Source of the DNA: an uncultured Alphaproteobacteria bacterium
GTDB lineage: Bacteria; Pseudomonadota; Alphaproteobacteria; HIMB59
Direction of reading: 5' to 3'
Assembly (NCBI GenBank): GCA_902588615.1
Contig: CACIPV010000002.1
Span: 1-64,000, forward strand
Length of the DNA stretch: 64,000 bases
Position 1 is the first letter of the stretch; each line of letters starts with the position of its first letter. Below, piece after piece: positions 52,661 through 60,684 of the stretch. Below the pieces are notes generated by a model, which was not told the DNA's origin, searched no databases, and was given only the letters and a program-made list of their open reading frames with translations. A program made the translations under genes and the position numbers.

Positions 52661-53584
52661 ATGAGTGATTTTAAAATAGGCATTGATTACGGTGGTACCA
52701 AAATTGAGGGTATTTTAATAGACTCAAATGGTAAAGAAATTCTGAGAAAAAGATCTACTTATGAAAAAAATTACGAAAGTGGTTTAAATACCGTAAAATC
52801 TTTAGTTTCAGAATTTGATAAATTTACAGATCAACAAAATTCTGTAGGGGTTTGCATACCAGGATTTTCTTCATATGAAACTGGCTTAGTAAATAATGCT
52901 AATTGTATATGGATTAATGACAAACCATTTCATAAAGACTTAGAAAAAAGTTTAAATAGAGAAATTCGAATCATGAATGATGCTAACTGTTTTGCATTAT
53001 CTGAAGCTATCGATGGTTCTGGGGCAAATTATAAATCAGTTTGGGGTGTAATTATTGGATCTGGTTTTGGCGGATCATTTGTTTATGAAAAGAAAGTCAT
53101 TGAGGGCGTTAACCAAATTGCAGGAGATTGGGGACATCAACCATTACCCTATCCTACTGAGGAGGAAATTAACTCTGATGTCCAATGTAATGTAGGTAAT
53201 TGCAAAAGACCCTTATGTGCTGAGCAATTTATATCAGGAATAGGTTTTACAAAATTATTTAACGAGAAATATGGCACCAGTTTAAGAACAAGAGAAATAG
53301 TTGCTTTGGAAGCAAATGGAGATGAAAGAGCAAAAAAAGAATTTGAATTATATGAAGATCGTTTTGCCAGATTAATATCTGTAATGATAGGTATCGTTGA
53401 CCCTGATGTAATAGTTTTTGGTGGAGGTATGTCAAACGTTGGTAGACTTTATGACAATATACCTAAATTACTTCCTAAATACACATTTAGTGATAAGATA
53501 AGAAATAAGATCTTACGGAATACTCACGGTGACTCCAGCGGTGTAAGAGGGGCAGCGTGGTTGTGGGACTCAGATAAATTTTAA
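52661..53584 (+). CDS. ROK-family sugar kinase (fructokinase-like)
   Basis: A 307-residue ROK protein without an HTH domain, so a kinase rather than a repressor. IGIDYGGTKIEGILID is the ATP site, MNDANCFALSEA holds the catalytic aspartate, GVIIGSGFGGSFVYEKK and GDWGHQPL follow. The zinc motif is non-standard (CNVGNCKRPLC followed by AEQFISG). It lies one base before the phosphofructokinase gene, so fructose or a similar hexose is likely; its product would be the next enzyme's substrate. Confidence 0.85.
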   Translation: MSDFKIGIDYGGTKIEGILIDSNGKEILRKRSTYEKNYESGLNTVKSLVSEFDKFTDQQNSVGVCIPGFSSYETGLVNNANCIWINDKPFHKDLEKSLNREIRIMNDANCFALSEAIDGSGANYKSVWGVIIGSGFGGSFVYEKKVIEGVNQIAGDWGHQPLPYPTEEEINSDVQCNVGNCKRPLCAEQFISGIGFTKLFNEKYGTSLRTREIVALEANGDERAKKEFELYEDRFARLISVMIGIVDPDVIVFGGGMSNVGRLYDNIPKLLPKYTFSDKIRNKILRNTHGDSSGVRGAAWLWDSDKF

Positions 53585-54667
53585 ATGAAAAAAATTGGAA
53601 TTCTTACTAGTGGTGGAGACTGTGGTGGTTTAAACGCTGCAGTTAGATCGATATTTTTCAGAGCTAAAAATACATATCAGATGGAAGTTATGGGTATTCG
53701 TGATGGCACTGTTGGTTTAATGCAAAGACCAGTGGCTTATGTTCCATTAGACTATCAAACTTTTAGCGGTTCTCTTCTAAGACAAGGTGGGACATTTTTG
53801 GGAACAACAAGTAAAGGTAATCCTTTTAAATTTCCCATGCCAGATGGTAAATACAAAGATAGATCCCAAGACATTATTGATGGTTACAAAGAATTAGGTC
53901 TTGATGGGCTTATTGTTATAGGCGGAGATGGAAGCATGTCGATTTTAACTGAAATTGCAAAAAGAGGTGACTTAAATATTGTAGCCATACCTAAAACAAT
54001 TGACAATGATGTGGGAGCCACTGAAAGCTCCATAGGGTTTAATACAGCTGTAAATGTTGCTACCCAAGCACTAGATAACTTACAAACAACTGCTGCAAGT
54101 CATCAAAGAACGATGATTTTAGAAGTAATGGGGAGAGACGCAGGACACATAGCTATTAACGCTGGCATTGCAGGTGGAGCAGATGTAATCCTAATTCCTG
54201 AATTAAATTATTCTATCAAAGGAATTGTCAATAAACTCACTGAAATGAAAAATAGAGGAATAGTTCATTCGCTGATTGTAGTAGCAGAGGCAGTAAAAAC
54301 AGAAAGCGGAAAAAGTTATACTGTTGAATACGCTGATGGTCAAAAAAGATTAGGCGGTATAGGTAATTATCTTTCAGAGGAAATAATGAAAAGTACTGAT
54401 ATAGAGTGTAGGGTTACTTCTTTGGGGCATGTTCAACGAGGTGCGCCCCCTACTCCACGTGATAGAATTTTAGCAAGTGCTTTTGGGGTTTATGCTGTTG
54501 ATTTAATAGCAAAAGGAAAATATGGAAGAATGGTTGCTTGGAGAGATAGAAAAGTTGTTGATGTTCCAATTAGTGAAGGAATTTCTACTTATAAAGTTGT
54601 AGATAGATCCGATCCTCTAATTGAAACTGCATTAGCACTTGGGGTATATGTTGGTGATATAAAGTGA
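53585..54667 (+). CDS. pfkA: 6-phosphofructokinase
   Basis: A 360-residue PFK: GILTSGGDCGGLNAAVR, IGGDGSMSIL with GGDGS at 113-117, PKTIDNDV at 136-142, EVMGRDAGHIA, and SLGHVQRGAPPTPRDR. GGDGS (Gly at the position that is Asp in PPi enzymes) favours ATP, whereas PKTIDND has the lysine common in PPi-dependent or mixed-group enzymes; I therefore call ATP-dependent group III-like with moderate certainty. Makes fructose 1,6-bisphosphate. Directly downstream of the ROK kinase. Confidence 0.88.
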   Translation: MKKIGILTSGGDCGGLNAAVRSIFFRAKNTYQMEVMGIRDGTVGLMQRPVAYVPLDYQTFSGSLLRQGGTFLGTTSKGNPFKFPMPDGKYKDRSQDIIDGYKELGLDGLIVIGGDGSMSILTEIAKRGDLNIVAIPKTIDNDVGATESSIGFNTAVNVATQALDNLQTTAASHQRTMILEVMGRDAGHIAINAGIAGGADVILIPELNYSIKGIVNKLTEMKNRGIVHSLIVVAEAVKTESGKSYTVEYADGQKRLGGIGNYLSEEIMKSTDIECRVTSLGHVQRGAPPTPRDRILASAFGVYAVDLIAKGKYGRMVAWRDRKVVDVPISEGISTYKVVDRSDPLIETALALGVYVGDIK

Positions 54668-55498
54668 ATGTTTATACCAATAGAAAAAATTATAAATCTT
54701 CAAGAATTTAAAAAAGATATTTTTAGTGGAAAAGTTTTTGTATTTCAAAAATCAAAAACTTCAAATGCTTTAATAACCCAAATTAAAAATAAAATACAAA
54801 ATATTTATGATGGTGAAATAGAAGAAATACACTATTTAAAAAATTCTGAGGATATAAGTAAGGATATTGTATCAAAATTAAAAAACCATGAAGATTTCAG
54901 AAAACTATTTTCAAACTTTTTATATGAAATTGGATATAATAAAGGTGAAACTTTTTGGGATCGATTTGTTGTAAGAGTAGCACCAGCAGAAAATAACTTA
55001 CCTTACAGAGAAGCATCTAGAATAAATATTCATCGTGATACTTGGGGCACAAATTTGTATCAACAAATTAATTGGTGGGCACCAGTAAGCAATGTAGAGG
55101 AAAAAAATACTATGATTTTTTATCCAGATTATTTTGATGTTCCAGTAAAAAATACTACTTCGACTTGGGACTTAAACATTTATTTAGCCAATAGAAAAAA
55201 AGGCGATTTTTCTTATCCCTCTGCTCCACAATTAAAAGAGGACTTGCCCAGCAATATTAAGAAAATACCAGTAACTATAAAACCAGGAGAAATTTTATGT
55301 TTTTCAGGTGCTCACTTACATAGCTCATCAAAAGAAAAGTCTGAAAATACAAGGATAAGCTTTGAAATTAGAACTATTTGTGAAAACGACTTAAATAGTT
55401 CAGCTCAAGCCCCAAATGTAGACTGCGATTTGCAATGGAAGTTCCCTAAAATTTTTAAAAAAATTAATGACAATTCGCCCCTGAAAATAACTAGCTGA
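54668..55498 (+). CDS. Putative Fe(II)/2-oxoglutarate-dependent oxygenase-like protein
   Basis: A 276-residue protein with no close family name known to me. A double-stranded beta-helix metal site is suggested by H122-R-D124 (INIHRDTWG), a distal histidine at 216 or 218 (FSGAHLHSS) and R229 for 2-oxoglutarate (NTRISFEIR). INWWAPVS and TIKPGEILCFSG match the spacing of phytanoyl-CoA-dioxygenase-like folds. It starts directly after the phosphofructokinase stop and is cotranscribed with it. Substrate unknown. Its Lys/Asn-rich composition equals that of its neighbours. Confidence 0.55.
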   Translation: MFIPIEKIINLQEFKKDIFSGKVFVFQKSKTSNALITQIKNKIQNIYDGEIEEIHYLKNSEDISKDIVSKLKNHEDFRKLFSNFLYEIGYNKGETFWDRFVVRVAPAENNLPYREASRINIHRDTWGTNLYQQINWWAPVSNVEEKNTMIFYPDYFDVPVKNTTSTWDLNIYLANRKKGDFSYPSAPQLKEDLPSNIKKIPVTIKPGEILCFSGAHLHSSSKEKSENTRISFEIRTICENDLNSSAQAPNVDCDLQWKFPKIFKKINDNSPLKITS

Positions 55499-55526
55499 TT
55501 ATTTTATTTTTTGCTAATTTGCTGAT

Positions 55527-56777
55527 GTGAAGAAAAAATATTCAATATTTAGCCTTGCTAAAAATGCACTATCTGGCCATAAAGACTGGCCAAAAATGTG
55601 GAGAAGCCCCGAACCCAGAGAGTTTTATGATGTCATAATAATTGGTGGTGGGGGTCATGGACTAGGAACTGCATATTACTTAGCAAAAGAACATGGATTA
55701 AAAAATATTGCCGTAATAGAAAAAGGTTGGCTTGGTGGAGGTAACACAGGTAGAAACACCACTATCATTAGATCAAATTATTTATGGGATGATAGTGCTC
55801 ATTTGTACGAACACTCTTTGAAGTTATGGGAAAACCTATCAAGCGAATTAAATTACAATGTAATGTTTAGTCAAAGAGGGGTTATGAATTTAGCCCATAA
55901 CGAACATGATATAAAAGAAATTAAAAGAAGAGTTAGTGCAAATAATTTAAATGGTATTGATTCATTTTGGTTATCTAAAGAAGAAATTCAAAAAAAGGTT
56001 CCTATAATGAATACTGACAATCTTCGATATCCAGTGCTAGGTGCATCTTACCAACCTCGCGGTGGTGTAGCACGACATGATGCAATAGCATGGGGTTTTG
56101 CAATGCGCGCTGATGAGATGGGAGTTGATATAATTCAAAATTGTGAGGCACATCAAATAAGGACTAAAAATGGAACAATAGAAGGTGTCGAAACTTCCAA
56201 GGGTTTTTTAAGGGCTAATAAAATTGGAGTTGTTGCTTCAGGTCATACTGGTGTTTTAGCAGAGAGTGCGGGTATCAGATTACCTTTACAAAGTAAGCCA
56301 CTTCAGGCACTTGTTTCTGAACCAATCAAACCTATTATTGATACAGTAGTAATGTCCTCTGCAGTTCATGCTTATGTCAGTCAATCTGATAAAGGTGAAT
56401 TAGTTATTGGAGCAGGAACCGACAATTATAATTCTTTTACTCAAAGAGGTGGTTTTAACATTATTGAAGATACTATTCGAGCTATGGTCGAGCTTTATCC
56501 AGTATTTGGCAAAATGAAAATGCTTCGTCAATGGGGTGGTATTGTTGACATCTGCCCAGATGCTAGTCCTATTATTAGTAAATGTGACATTGAGGGTTTA
56601 TTTTTTAATTGTGGCTGGGGCACAGGTGGTTTTAAAGCTACACCTGGAAGTGCAAATGTTTTCGCACATACCATTGCAAAAAATGAACCTCATCAAATTA
56701 ATAGTGCGTTTAATCTTGATAGATTTGCAAGTGGAAGATTAGTAGACGAACACGGTGCTGCAGCCGTAGCACATTAA
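55527..56777 (+). CDS. soxB: Sarcosine oxidase, beta subunit
   Basis: A 416-residue FAD protein: [25 protein letters not shown] near residue 35, [21 protein letters not shown], and C-terminal [14 protein letters not shown]. These are hallmarks of the beta subunit of heterotetrameric sarcosine oxidase, which holds the substrate site and covalent flavin. GTG at 55527 gives a normal N-terminus. It is followed by soxD, soxA and soxG in the standard order. Cytoplasmic enzyme converting sarcosine to glycine with transfer of the methyl carbon to tetrahydrofolate. Confidence 0.95.
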   Translation: MKKKYSIFSLAKNALSGHKDWPKMWRSPEPREFYDVIIIGGGGHGLGTAYYLAKEHGLKNIAVIEKGWLGGGNTGRNTTIIRSNYLWDDSAHLYEHSLKLWENLSSELNYNVMFSQRGVMNLAHNEHDIKEIKRRVSANNLNGIDSFWLSKEEIQKKVPIMNTDNLRYPVLGASYQPRGGVARHDAIAWGFAMRADEMGVDIIQNCEAHQIRTKNGTIEGVETSKGFLRANKIGVVASGHTGVLAESAGIRLPLQSKPLQALVSEPIKPIIDTVVMSSAVHAYVSQSDKGELVIGAGTDNYNSFTQRGGFNIIEDTIRAMVELYPVFGKMKMLRQWGGIVDICPDASPIISKCDIEGLFFNCGWGTGGFKATPGSANVFAHTIAKNEPHQINSAFNLDRFASGRLVDEHGAAAVAH

Positions 56778-56782
56778 TAAAT

Positions 56783-57133
56783 ATGCTCATAATTAATTGC
56801 CCTTATTGCGGCCCGAGAGATCAATCGGAATTTTCAAATGGAGGAGAAGCACATGTAAAAAGACCCGATGGATCAAAAGAAATTGGTGATCGTGAGTGGG
56901 GAGAATACGTCTTTATAAGAGCAAATCCAAAAGGTTTGTTTTATGAGCGCTGGGTACACACACATGGTTGTCGCAAATGGTTTAATTGTGTAAGAGATAC
57001 ATCTACTGATGAAATTTTGGTGACCTACAAGCTCGATGAAAAAAAACCAAATTTAAATAATTTTAAAAGTGTTGTTAAAACGCCCTCTGGTGAACCAGAA
57101 GTTGGGTCGGGTAATTTTACGGTTGAAAAATGA
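56783..57133 (+). CDS. soxD: Sarcosine oxidase, delta subunit
   Basis: A 116-residue protein: NCPYCGPRDQSEFSNGGEAHV at the start, with the zinc-binding cysteines, REWGEYVFIRANPKGLFYERWVH and HGCRKWFNCVRDT near the end. Length and motifs are standard for SoxD. It starts five bases after soxB and overlaps soxA by four (ATGA). Confidence 0.95.
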   Translation: MLIINCPYCGPRDQSEFSNGGEAHVKRPDGSKEIGDREWGEYVFIRANPKGLFYERWVHTHGCRKWFNCVRDTSTDEILVTYKLDEKKPNLNNFKSVVKTPSGEPEVGSGNFTVEK

Positions 57134-60108
57134 AATCTATAAATTTAAAAAAAAATCAATTTATTCAGTTTCATCAAAAAATTAGCTTCAAATTCGATGG
57201 GGTCAAATATTTTGGCTACAAAGGCGATACTATAGCCTCAGCTCTATTAAGAAATAATATTAACCTTGTAGGAAGAAGTTTTAAGTACCATAGGCCAAGA
57301 GGAATTTATACCTGTGGTATAGAAGAACCAAATGCTCTAGTCCAAATAATTAGTGAATATTCCGAACCAAACACAAGAGCAACTATAAAAAAAATTTATG
57401 AAGGAATGGAAATTGAAAGTCAAAACAGATGGCCTTCTCTTGAAAACGATTTTGGAAGTATCAATAACTTATTTTCTCCAATTTTTACTGCTGGTTTTTA
57501 CTATAAAACGTTCATGGGGCCGCATAAGAAATTTTGGAAAAATTTGTATGAACCACTAATTAGAAGAGCCGCTGGATTAGGTAAACCTCCCAAAGATTTC
57601 AAAGGCATAAGCAATCATATCCATCACAATGTCGATATTACAATTATAGGAGGGGGATTAAATGGACTCCTCGCAGCTAAATCTTTCATCAACTCAAATT
57701 ATGATGTGTTGTTAATTGACTTTGAGGAACAACTTGGTGGCATTATAAATAATTCAAACAAATTATCATCAATTGATAACAAAGAGCCTAAAGATTGGTT
57801 AAAAGAAACTATACAAGAAATAGAAGACTCTAAGAATATAAAGATTTTAAAAAACACACTTGTTACAACTTATAATTACATAAATCATCTTATAGCCATT
57901 GAAGATAGATTTGTTGGCTCTAAACCGATAGAAGGAAAAGTTAATAGCACTTTACATAAGATACGTACAGGTCACACAATATTATGTAATGGACACATTG
58001 AGAGATTTTTATCTTTTCAAAATAACGATCTACCAGGCATAATGCTAAGCTCTTCATTTGAAAAATATATGTGCCGATATGGACTAGCACCTTCTAAAGA
58101 ACCAGTTATTTTTAGTAATAATTCGAATTCAAACAGCCTAGTTTATGGTCTTATAAAAGCTGGTTTAAAACCAAAAGCATATATCGACTCTCGATCTGGG
58201 GAGGAAATTGAGCCAAATTTGTTTGACTTGATAAGAAAAAATGATGTTCCTCTCTACACAAATTCACAAATAAAAGGAGCATTTGGAAACAAAAAAATTG
58301 AAAAAATTCTTGTTGAGGATAGTTCTGGTGCTTTAAATGAAATTAAATGTGACTGCTTATGTTTGTCAGGTGGAATAAATCCAGATGTTCACTTGTTTAC
58401 TCAATCAAAAGGTTTATTAGATTGGGATGAGAAAGATTTAACTTACAAACCATCAAAACCTTTTCAACCTACCATAACTCTTGGTTCTGCTTCAGGACAA
58501 TTTAATTTTGATAATTTAAATTCTGATATAAATGAAAAATTGAAAACTTTTAAAGTCAAAAAATTAGACGTAAAACTCGAATTAAATACAAACACTAAGT
58601 ATAACATTGAAAAATTGTGGGAGGTCTCTCCGCAAAAGAAATCATTATGGGCTAAATCATTTATTGACTTACAAAATGATGTAACAACTAAAGATATCCG
58701 TCAAGCAATAACAGAGGGTTTTGATAGAATTGAACATTTAAAAAGATATACAACAAATAGTATGGGAACCGATCAAGGTAAAATTAGTAGTATTAATGCA
58801 CTGGGAATAGTTTCTGATCTTCTGGATAAAAAAGTAAATGAAGTTGGCACAACTATTTATCGACCACCCTATGCTCCTTTAAGTTTTTCTGCAATAGCTG
58901 GCAGAAATTGCTATGAGTTTTATGACCCAGAGAGAAAATCACCAATACATAGTTGGCACATAAAAAATGGTGCAATTTTTGAGGATGTCGGGCAATGGAA
59001 AAGGCCATGGTATTTTCAAATTAATAAAGATGAGTCGATGCATGATGCTGTTCAACGAGAGAGCAAAAATGTAAGAGAAAACGCAGGTATTTTAGATGGG
59101 AGCACATTAGGAAAAATTGAGATCAAAGGTGAGGATGCGTTGGAATTTATGAATTTAATTTATACAAACAGTTTTACTAAGATGAAACAAGGTTCTGCAA
59201 GATATGCTCTTATGTTGGGGGAAGATGGAATGGTAAAAGATGACGGGATAATTTGTAAAATTTCTGATCAGCATTTTATTGCCACTACAACTACTGGGGG
59301 TGCTGCTACTGTTTTAGGTTGCATGGAGGAATATGCTCAAACCGAGTGGCCAAATTTAAAAGTTTTTATGAACTCGATTACAGAGCAATATGCAACTTTC
59401 AACATTAGTGGACCAAAAACAAGAGAAATTATGAAAAAAGCCTTTCCAAATATCAATTTTAGCAATGAGGAGTTTCCATTTATGACTTTCCAATTTCATG
59501 AATTTAATGGTATTCCAATACGAATCCTAAGAGCAAGCTTTACTGGGGAGTTAGGTTACGAAATATATATCCCGTCAAATAGTGCCCCTAAAATTTGGGA
59601 TAACATTCAAAGTGTTGGAAAAGAATTTGGTCTTGCTCCCTACGGCACGGAGGCAATGCATCTTTTAAGGGCAGAAAAGGGTTACATTATTGTTGGCCAA
59701 GACACAGATGGTTCTATAACGCCAATAGATTTGGGACTTAGCTGGATGATTGGTAAATCAAAAAAAGATTTTTTAGGTAAAAGATCACTTGCTCGGCCTG
59801 ATACTATAAGAGAAGATAGGAAACAACTTGTTGGTATCATTCCCTCGAATAAAGCCGATAAACTAGAGGAAGGACAACATATCATTCTTGATAAAGAAAT
59901 TAAGTCTCCTGTCCCAATGCTTGGTCATATTACATCTTGTTATTATAGTTCTACATTAGGTCATGATTTTGCATTAGCTATTATCAAAAATGGCCGCTCT
60001 ATGATTGGAACAAAAGCTTACGCTTCTACATCAAGTATGGGTACAACTGGTGTGGATATAGTTAAACCAGTTTTTTATGATGAAAATAATAAAAGGTTAG
60101 TTTCATGA
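57130..60108 (+). CDS. soxA: Sarcosine oxidase, alpha subunit
   Basis: A 992-residue protein of normal SoxA length. Order: N-terminal ferredoxin-like part (KYFGYKGDTIASALLRNN, GIEEPNALVQI), NAD-binding Rossmann domain from about residue 168 (ITIIGGGLNGLLAAKSF), a linker, and a GcvT-like folate domain from about residue 650 (ILDGSTLGKIEIKG, RASFTGELGYEIYIPS, APYGTEAMHLLRAEKGY). The folate domain makes 5,10-methylenetetrahydrofolate from the oxidised methyl group. Overlaps soxG by four bases. Confidence 0.95.
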   Translation: MKSINLKKNQFIQFHQKISFKFDGVKYFGYKGDTIASALLRNNINLVGRSFKYHRPRGIYTCGIEEPNALVQIISEYSEPNTRATIKKIYEGMEIESQNRWPSLENDFGSINNLFSPIFTAGFYYKTFMGPHKKFWKNLYEPLIRRAAGLGKPPKDFKGISNHIHHNVDITIIGGGLNGLLAAKSFINSNYDVLLIDFEEQLGGIINNSNKLSSIDNKEPKDWLKETIQEIEDSKNIKILKNTLVTTYNYINHLIAIEDRFVGSKPIEGKVNSTLHKIRTGHTILCNGHIERFLSFQNNDLPGIMLSSSFEKYMCRYGLAPSKEPVIFSNNSNSNSLVYGLIKAGLKPKAYIDSRSGEEIEPNLFDLIRKNDVPLYTNSQIKGAFGNKKIEKILVEDSSGALNEIKCDCLCLSGGINPDVHLFTQSKGLLDWDEKDLTYKPSKPFQPTITLGSASGQFNFDNLNSDINEKLKTFKVKKLDVKLELNTNTKYNIEKLWEVSPQKKSLWAKSFIDLQNDVTTKDIRQAITEGFDRIEHLKRYTTNSMGTDQGKISSINALGIVSDLLDKKVNEVGTTIYRPPYAPLSFSAIAGRNCYEFYDPERKSPIHSWHIKNGAIFEDVGQWKRPWYFQINKDESMHDAVQRESKNVRENAGILDGSTLGKIEIKGEDALEFMNLIYTNSFTKMKQGSARYALMLGEDGMVKDDGIICKISDQHFIATTTTGGAATVLGCMEEYAQTEWPNLKVFMNSITEQYATFNISGPKTREIMKKAFPNINFSNEEFPFMTFQFHEFNGIPIRILRASFTGELGYEIYIPSNSAPKIWDNIQSVGKEFGLAPYGTEAMHLLRAEKGYIIVGQDTDGSITPIDLGLSWMIGKSKKDFLGKRSLARPDTIREDRKQLVGIIPSNKADKLEEGQHIILDKEIKSPVPMLGHITSCYYSSTLGHDFALAIIKNGRSMIGTKAYASTSSMGTTGVDIVKPVFYDENNKRLVS

Positions 60109-60626
60109 CCGAAGTAATCCGATCTGATGGTGTTGAGATTAAAAAAAAAGTTATTCAACAGATTATATTAAGGGGATCTGGTGACTCAAAATTTAATAAT
60201 CACATAAACAAATCTTTAAAACTTTTACCACCTTCAGATAATTTAAGGATAATTTCAAATGATAATTATACTTTAGCAAAAATGTCTTTTGATCAATGGA
60301 ATTTGATATTTGAAAAAGAAATTGAAAATAAAAAACTCAACAAAATCTTAGCTGACTTAAATAAATCACCCTTAATATTGGCGACAAATATTTCTGACTC
60401 ACAAGTATTTTTTGAAATTCAGGGTAAAAATAGTTTTGATATATTAAATAAATTAACGCATTTTGACTTTAGAGAAAAATCCTTTAAAAAATCCACTGCT
60501 GCACAAACATTATTAGCTAGAGTAGACTGTTCTATTTTTAATCTTGATCTTAAATTGTTACTTAGTTGTAATCGATCATTTGCTGACTATCTTGAGGATC
60601 GTCTTATTGACGCGGTTAACTATTAG
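60105..60626 (+). CDS. soxG: Sarcosine oxidase, gamma subunit
   Basis: A 173-residue GcvT-related small subunit. Sequence is weakly conserved: ATNISDSQVFFEIQGKNSFDILNKL and AAQTLLARVDCSIF match the SoxG pattern. Position (last of soxBDAG, ATGA overlap with soxA) makes the assignment firm. It closes the operon; a T-run and a TTGACA box lie just downstream, before the next gene. Confidence 0.85.
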   Translation: MTEVIRSDGVEIKKKVIQQIILRGSGDSKFNNHINKSLKLLPPSDNLRIISNDNYTLAKMSFDQWNLIFEKEIENKKLNKILADLNKSPLILATNISDSQVFFEIQGKNSFDILNKLTHFDFREKSFKKSTAAQTLLARVDCSIFNLDLKLLLSCNRSFADYLEDRLIDAVNY

Positions 60627-60640
60627 GTTTTTTTTCATAT

Positions 60641-60646
60641 TGACAT
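60641..60646 (+). promoter_or_regulatory. Possible -35 box before the dimethylglycine dehydrogenase-like gene
   Basis: TTGACA lies 39 bases before the gene start, after a run of eight T following soxG. No convincing -10 is at the right distance (TAGGTA at 60664-60669 is the best). Together this could separate the next transcription unit from soxBDAG. Confidence 0.3.
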
Positions 60647-60684
60647 CAATTTTTGGAACTGATTAGGTATTTTTAGAGGAATAA

